Origin: Vibrio lentus
Lineage (GTDB): Bacteria > Pseudomonadota > Gammaproteobacteria > Enterobacterales > Vibrionaceae
Reading direction: 5' to 3'
Length of the DNA stretch: 64,000 nt
Assembly (NCBI RefSeq): GCF_002875945.1
Contig: NZ_MCZK01000144.1
Coordinates: 160,678-224,677 of the forward strand
In this document: positions 64,000-64,000 of the stretch, piece after piece
Numbering within the stretch: position 1 is the first letter of the stretch
How the letters are laid out: the number at the start of each line of letters is the position of its first letter
Translations under genes and position numbers: made by a program
Notes under the pieces: model-generated
What the model was told of the DNA's origin: nothing
What the model saw: the letters and a program-made list of their open reading frames with translations, nothing else
Database searches by the model: none

Positions 64000-64000
64000 A

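Overview
The window looks like a Vibrio chromosome segment, most probably of the Splendidus clade. The reasons are the very close match of the giant gene to the Vibrio MARTX toxin family, the divergent rtxHCA / rtxBD layout, and the overall codon and family composition. Species is an inference; no rRNA or other marker gene is present.

Region 1 (1-8309) is a uric-acid salvage and degradation block: allantoicase (cut by the left edge), OHCU decarboxylase (uraD) and allantoinase (puuE) on the minus strand, divergent from 5-hydroxyisourate hydrolase (uraH), two NCS2 purine permeases and an 8-oxoguanine deaminase on the plus strand. Region 2 (about 8310-12913) is an accessory insert: a long AT-rich leader, a secreted protein resembling the A subunit of alpha-xenorhabdolysin (XaxA/YaxA), and a 798-residue secreted coiled-coil protein that I cannot assign to a family. 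This pair is the best candidate here for an undescribed system. Region 3 (13051-20823) holds a lipoprotein amidohydrolase, an RND efflux pump with its adaptor, and a divergent two-component system.

Region 4 (20913-29373) handles glyoxylate: a RutR-like repressor, glycerate kinase, tartronate semialdehyde reductase (garR), hydroxypyruvate isomerase (hyi), glyoxylate carboligase (gcl), and divergently malate synthase (aceB) and a GlcG-like protein. Purine breakdown by region 1 yields glyoxylate, which region 4 turns into glycerate-phosphate or malate. A shared 12-bp palindrome in front of puuE/uraH, gcl and aceB suggests one regulator controls both halves, although about 12 kb of unrelated genes separates them.

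Region 5 (29487-44612) is a mixed set of small transport and regulator units: DoxX, LysR, MarR/EamA, DUF1254, LysR, MFS/SgrR-like, RidA-like plus monooxygenase with a LysR, a second EamA, AraC and MATE, many ending in clear terminators.

Region 6 (44664-64000) is the MARTX locus. rtxA is one intact frame of 5098 codons with effector order DUF1 - MCF - ABH - MCF - RRSP, followed by the cysteine protease domain; all catalytic residues I could check are present and the MCF effector is duplicated. rtxC and rtxH lie upstream of it, and rtxB and rtxD are divergent. rtxD stops after 208 codons at the right edge, which may be a disruption of the toxin's secretion system.
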